From: Diphasiastrum complanatum
Lineage: Eukaryota > Streptophyta > Lycopodiopsida > Lycopodiales > Lycopodiaceae
Direction of reading: 5' to 3'
DNA length: 64,000 nt
Assembly (NCBI GenBank): GCA_029204225.1
Contig: CM055098.1
Span: 26,261,765-26,325,764 of the forward strand
Shown: one piece after another, positions 59,621 through 64,000 of the stretch
How the letters are laid out: the number at the start of each line of letters is the position of its first letter
How positions within the stretch are numbered: the first letter of the stretch is position 1
The notes under the pieces: generated by a model
The model's database searches: none
Told to the model about the DNA's origin: nothing
The model's input: the letters and a program-made list of their open reading frames with translations, nothing else
Translations under genes and position numbers: made by a program

Positions 59621-61411
59621 AAAAAAAAAAATTTAAGTCTTCCAATAACACAGTGAAGAGTGAAGTCTAGTTCCACATACAATTGAAAGATTGAAATTTC
59701 AATCATTTGGCATGTTATGTTAGTAGATAGATCCAACAAAATCTACTAAAATCATCAATTTAGTAGGTAGTCTCATCCTTTTACGCCAAAGCTCTTGAAT
59801 AGGTATTTGCTCTCTTGCAACACATTCAATTTGGTTAGTGTTATGTACCATAATGGAGTAACTTAAACTACAAAGATATTATTGAAACAATTTGGTTTAT
59901 TTATTTTTAGGTTTGTGGCAGGTTGTCCTATCCATCTTCAACCATAGACCTTAGCACCTACAAATCATAAAGAAATGAAGAGGATTCTAACATGTCACGT
60001 GAAAGTTCGTTTCCACGAGAACATCACCTTACCCTCAACCTGTTAGCAAGAGAATGGAGAGTGAAAAGAGAGAAACATCAAGAGAGATGAAAATTAGAGA
60101 GAGACCCAATTGGGAGAATTGCTTTAGATTAGCAAGATTGGATCTTCAAGAATAGATTTTCAATACAAAGGAAATGGTCTCCTTCTATTATTAAGAGGTA
60201 GACCTGATTTCCTACCTCCCTTTGCTTCCAAATTCAAATATTTGGTGGAAAGGACCCTCCAATCACTAGTTTGACTTTTAGGCCTCTAAACTTATCTACT
60301 CATGTAAATAGCCTAAAAGCCTCTTTATTGATATTTGTTTGATCAAATAACAATGTCATTCTCAGGATGGACTTGCAAATGTAGGGAATCAAATCCCTCA
60401 CACTTATTTACTGAAAAAAATATATGATCTATCTGTGGGTCCAACCAAATTCCTAGCAGTATCCTCCATCAAAATTGGTGATGGTCCCATGGCCACCTAC
60501 CTCAACGCTTGAATGATGTGGAATGTTGTGTGGTGACAAACTTGGAAAAATGTGATTATTCAGTTGCGTAATAAAATTTTGTCTACTTGGCAAGAAAAGC
60601 GTAGATGCTGATTCGCTTACATAAAACTTGATGCTCTATTTGTTGATGCTTAGCAAGAAGATACACTTGCTATATTTTCAATGATAACCATATGGGTTTC
60701 GTGGCCATTCTCGATAACCTTGTTCACTAACAAATGGGTAGTCGACACCATCCAAAAAAGGATCCCAAGATAATGCTTTTTTATTTTGATCATCGTAGAT
60801 AGGTGTGTTAAATTTTGCACGTGTGGGAGTATCCTAAACTGATGATCTTCTAAGACTTGGTGATTGTACAAAGATCAAGCATAGATTGATAATCAAGATC
60901 TATCTCAAAAAACCAAGGCAAGAGCACTTGATTACATGCATATATCAATCAAACAAGTACATACACACATGTGGGTACTTGTACTTGAAAAATCTAAGTA
61001 TAAAAAGTCCTTGCTCTCAAGTAGAGAGAGAATCCAACTATCAAGCCTCGGGTAGAGAGAGAATCCAAGATGACTAAAAAATGTAGAACTTTCATTAACT
61101 CTCAAAAACTCAAGTACATAATGAACCTATTCATCCTTCTAATAGGAACTCATGGTAGAGGATGCTCAAATCTTATTGGAACCCTTTTTTTCCCCCTCTA
61201 GATATGATTGGATGAGTGACTTAAGACTCCTCTAATTTTATTGGACCATCTTAATCAAAATCTGTCTTTTGATTGGTCTCTTGATATCATGCCGACACTG
61301 CTTGCTCTCTTGCTTTTTACAGTGGCACAAGATAGATTGAAGCGGAATGCAAAACTCATTTAAATAGCATGCTTGTTATGTTGCATTTCATGTTGATTGT
61401 GAATTTACAAT

Positions 61412-61413
<2 letters not shown>
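59621..61413. other. No recognisable gene; possible LTR-like remnant
   Basis: Around 60045-60405 the layout (gagagagac motifs, 'cctttttattgat', ending 'ggaatcaaatccctcaca') loosely recalls the LTRs at 36.6 kb, but similarity is too weak to call. Short frames show no domains. Confidence 0.35.
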
Positions 61414-61457
<44 letters not shown>

Positions 61458-61464
61458 TATATAT
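61414..61464. repeat. (AT)n microsatellite
   Basis: About 50 bp of AT immediately left of the copia relic. Confidence 0.97.
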
Positions 61465-61529
61465 GGTCTATGATAATAAAATGATTGATTTCTCGTTGTG
61501 TGCATATTTGTTGTGCAATGGGTGGCCAA

Positions 61530-62800
61530 CTATTTTGGATGGAAGGACACCTTTCAAGATGCTATTCAAGAGGAGGACGAGTGTCAACTTTCTTACCAGA
61601 ACTTTTGGATGCACATGCTATGTTAACATAACTCTTGACGATAGGACCGAGGATCCATCTTCAAGGAAAGGTATATTTGCTGGATATAGTGAGGTGAGTA
61701 AAGCCTACAAGGTTTACATTCCTACTACTAACAAAGTGATTGTTGGTAGGGATGTCATTTGTTATGAGGGAAACATTCCAAAAGTATCTTCAAGCATTAT
61801 TGATGGTGATGTGGATGGATCTGACATTCTTGATGTTGATGCAAAGGATCCTACTTTAGATGATGATGATGATGGACCTTCATCAAGTCAAAAGCCAAGG
61901 AGAACATAAGGTGAAAGACAAATGCCTTCAAGGCTCACATATGATGAGAAGGGTAAGCAAGTGAAAGTGACTCCTTTTGCATTTATGACATATTTTGGTG
62001 AATCTTCTTGTGTAGATGGTGCTATGCAAGTGGATGGATGTTTTCATGATTTTATAGCAAGTAATGGATATGGAAAACAAAGTTTGCTCAATGACGTTGA
62101 TGATCAAGTTTATGATCAAGAGGTTGATCTCAAAGGGCTTCAACAACATGAAAGGAGAGATGGCAATTTGGAGCTAGTCAAGAGCATCAAAAGTGAGTCT
62201 ATTGGCAAAGATGTTATAAATATATTTTTTTTATGTTTTTGAAGACTCAAATAAGGTCAAAGGAGCAGCAAGAAAGTGTTTTTCAAGTTCATTTTACTTG
62301 TTCTATCTCATGTTTGAGCAATTTCATGTGGATGTGTGCAAATTGTCGAGATATGGTCAAACTAGCTACATTGGTGAGCATCACTTTGATGTTGGATTTG
62401 TACTAGCATTATTGGTTGGTTTTGCTAATGGATATAAAGCTATTTGAGGCTCATTATATCACTCATTCATGACCAAGTCATCAAGTGATGATGCCATCTT
62501 GTGGCAAGATGGAGATGGAGGCTCATTCATGGAGTTTCATGGGCGATACATGGTAAGAAAGGACAAAGATGGAGGAGGCAAGCAAGCATTGGTTCACCAC
62601 TAACATTTATTCTTTGGTTGTTGTAATTTTCCAGAGATTTCAAATTTTATAGCATGGAGGAATAATCTCATTTAAATTCTATGTAATTCTTCATGTTCTA
62701 TTCATATGGCACTTTGTGAGGGAGCAAGTCATGCAAAGGAGGTGGAGCTTCAACATGTGTCCTCAAGGGAATGTATAGCTAATATCTTCACCAAAGCAAA
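61530..62800 (+). pseudogene. Copia integrase tail, non-canonical module and RNase H tail
   Basis: Integrase C-terminal region: GRTPFKMLFKRRTS, FLTRTFGCTCYV, SRKGIFAGYSEVSKAYKVYI and NKVIVGRDVICYE. A TAA follows at 61907, then PSRLTYDEKGKQVKVTPFAF with SCVDGAMQVD (integrase-RT linker). In place of RT comes a module shared with 37.3-38.4 kb: GKQSLLNDVDDQVYDQEVDL, KGLQQHERRDGNLELVKSIK, FHVDVCKLSRYGQTSYI and QDGDGGSFMEF. The end (about 62703-62800) returns to a copia RNase H tail: HFVREQV and KEVELQHVSSRECIANIFTK. Several stops and frame changes are present. RT and most of RNase H are absent, so this element is defective and related to the 36.6-42.1 kb one. Confidence 0.7.
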
Positions 62801-63445
62801 CTTTCTTCTTCTCTCACCAGCTAACTAGCTACCATGCTTGACATGTGCTTCATCAGCCATGAAACCACAAAAATCTATCTTTGGATGCCCATATCGTTCC
62901 ATCTATGAGTTCAATTGGTTCCAAAACAGCACTTGGTGATAAACAATATCCTCCTCTTTCATCTCACAAATGACAATTGTGAGCAATTCTTGTGTGCTAT
63001 AGTAATATATATTAGGAACATTATGACATTGAACATATTAAAAGTTCACCTAATATTCCTATGGGTACCTGGGGTACATAGACATGATTGTCCATCCGCA
63101 CATTCTCTTCATGAGGTCACACTGCACCCATGCATTCCTTAGGTCCCCTTTGCCAACTCTTATCTATCTATTCACAATATCAACACCGGAAGTAGGACCT
63201 TGCATTGACATCTTGAATATGTAGCATCAATTTTCTGGCAAACCTTGCCCCATGAATCTACTTCCTTGGAAGTTGTACATTGAATTTTTTCCGATAACAA
63301 AATGCTATCTTGTGAGTCCCCTCATGGATCGATACTCTTGGTGTTGGTGATCATTATGCGTAATTTGTGGCAAGGAACAAGCAACACGATTAGGAATTGG
63401 ATACAAATGTGTGGCGAGTACATCTTGCACTAGGGCTAGAAGGTC
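62801..63445. other. No recognisable gene
   Basis: No LTR end is identified after the RNase H tail. Minus-strand frames may hold further exons of the unknown gene at 63.4-63.7 kb but show no motif. Confidence 0.35.
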
Positions 63446-63706
63446 TTACCTATGGGTTTCAACTAGAGGTGCTTGCTTCTCAGGAATGTTGGTGAGTTCA
63501 ACGTCGGCAACGAGTTCAATGTGGCATCTATTGGGCTTGAGCATCAAGGAAGCTATCAATTCCTTTGCAATGTTCATTTGAGTTTTTCTAGGATTGGATG
63601 ACCTGTCAACAGCTATCACCTTTTCGACCATATCCCTTAGTTTCTCGATTCTCTCCTTGGAGGTACCTAGTTGCACAGTATGCTGGTGTCTACCCATGTG
63701 GATCAT
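63446..63706 (-). CDS. Exon of an unknown gene with a perfect splice donor
   Basis: Minus frame of 86 codons: GTSKERIEKLRDMVEKVIAV, DRSSNPRKTQMNIAKELIAS, LMLKPNRCHIELVADVELTN, IPEKQAPLVETH. It is followed by CATAG and GTAAGACC (donor at about 63452), so the terminal stop just beyond is probably intronic. Composition and codon use look coding, with an amphipathic N-terminal helix. I do not recognise the family. Being near the window edge and without neighbouring exons in view, it may be a captured exon or part of a real gene. Confidence 0.4.
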   Translation of the reverse strand: MIHMGRHQHTVQLGTSKERIEKLRDMVEKVIAVDRSSNPRKTQMNIAKELIASLMLKPNRCHIELVADVELTNIPEKQAPLVETHR

Positions 63707-64000
63707 TAGCCTACTAAAACTGGTATCGTTGGATGTGCAACGTTTGTATACAAATATATTTAGGTAAGTTTGTATACAATTTTGTATATGATAAGAGATT
63801 CTACAGAGTGTGTATTTTTTCTGTTTTTGATTGTGTATATTCGTTTTTAAATTTATTTGTATATTTATCTGATACTATAATCTTTTTTTAAATTTAACCA
63901 TGATAAAAACAAACTATATTCATCTTTTTTTTTTTTTATCATTATTGAGTCATTTTCCAAATGGTAAGATTTTCATGGCTTTCCAAATGGTGAAATTTTT
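63707..64000. other. AT-rich window edge, nothing recognised
   Basis: T-rich sequence with no motif. Confidence 0.5.

Noticed and set aside
60045-60405. LTR related to the 36.6 kb family
   Set aside because: Only general layout and a 'ccctcaca' end are shared; no sustained alignment by eye.

Overview
The window looks like nuclear DNA of a land plant, from a transposon-dominated intergenic region. The reasons are Ty1/copia elements primed by initiator tRNA-Met (TGGTATCAGAGC-type sites), CACTA transposase pieces with the plant TNP2/DUF4216 layout, Helitron-type ends, AT-rich GT-AG introns, an exon of the plastid enzyme DXR, and a centromeric-type histone H3 domain. Very long (GA)n/(CT)n tracts recur throughout. 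I cannot name the species. No complete, intact host gene is visible.

Layout. 0-5 kb: GA-tract block, a dispersed repeat, and copia relics with a hairpin over a primer-binding site. 5.5-12.5 kb: a copia RT-RNase H 3' half with its LTR, then 2 bp later the 5' LTR of a second, 3'-truncated copia whose polyprotein is broken. 12.5-19.1 kb: a gene island between inverted copies of a short helicase-derived sequence. It holds two spliced unknown genes on the minus strand and, divergent from the first, a plus-strand gene joining a CENH3-like histone fold to a Ulp1-type (C48) cysteine protease. A G-box cluster lies in the divergent intergenic space. 19.1-22.4 kb: Helitron helicase relic, a 124-bp tandem repeat and nested microsatellites. 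22.7-31.7 kb: fragments of at least two CACTA elements with inserted sequence.

32.8-43.7 kb: a head-to-tail chain of Helitron-like elements. One carries a DXR exon; another is interrupted by a nearly complete 5.4-kb copia-type element (36648-42092, minus) with TSD, both LTRs, PBS and PPT, but a non-canonical coding region after gag-protease. 42.5-49.5 kb: Ty3/gypsy integrase and chromodomain fragments, a gag-like coiled coil, a minisatellite and a CACTA-like end. 50.9-54 kb: a decayed LINE followed by a copia gag-protease fragment. 54.6-59.6 kb: a giant inverted repeat (arms about 1.3 kb) whose spacer holds copia pieces and an exon resembling ETF-ubiquinone oxidoreductase. 61.5-62.8 kb: a second copia carrying the same unusual module as the 37-41 kb element.

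Most coding signal is pseudogenic: stops, frameshifts and lost catalytic residues are noted per entry. The most unusual content is the histone-protease gene, the gene-capturing Helitron chain and the copia family with the shared non-canonical module. All family calls come from reading motifs by eye, without database searches.
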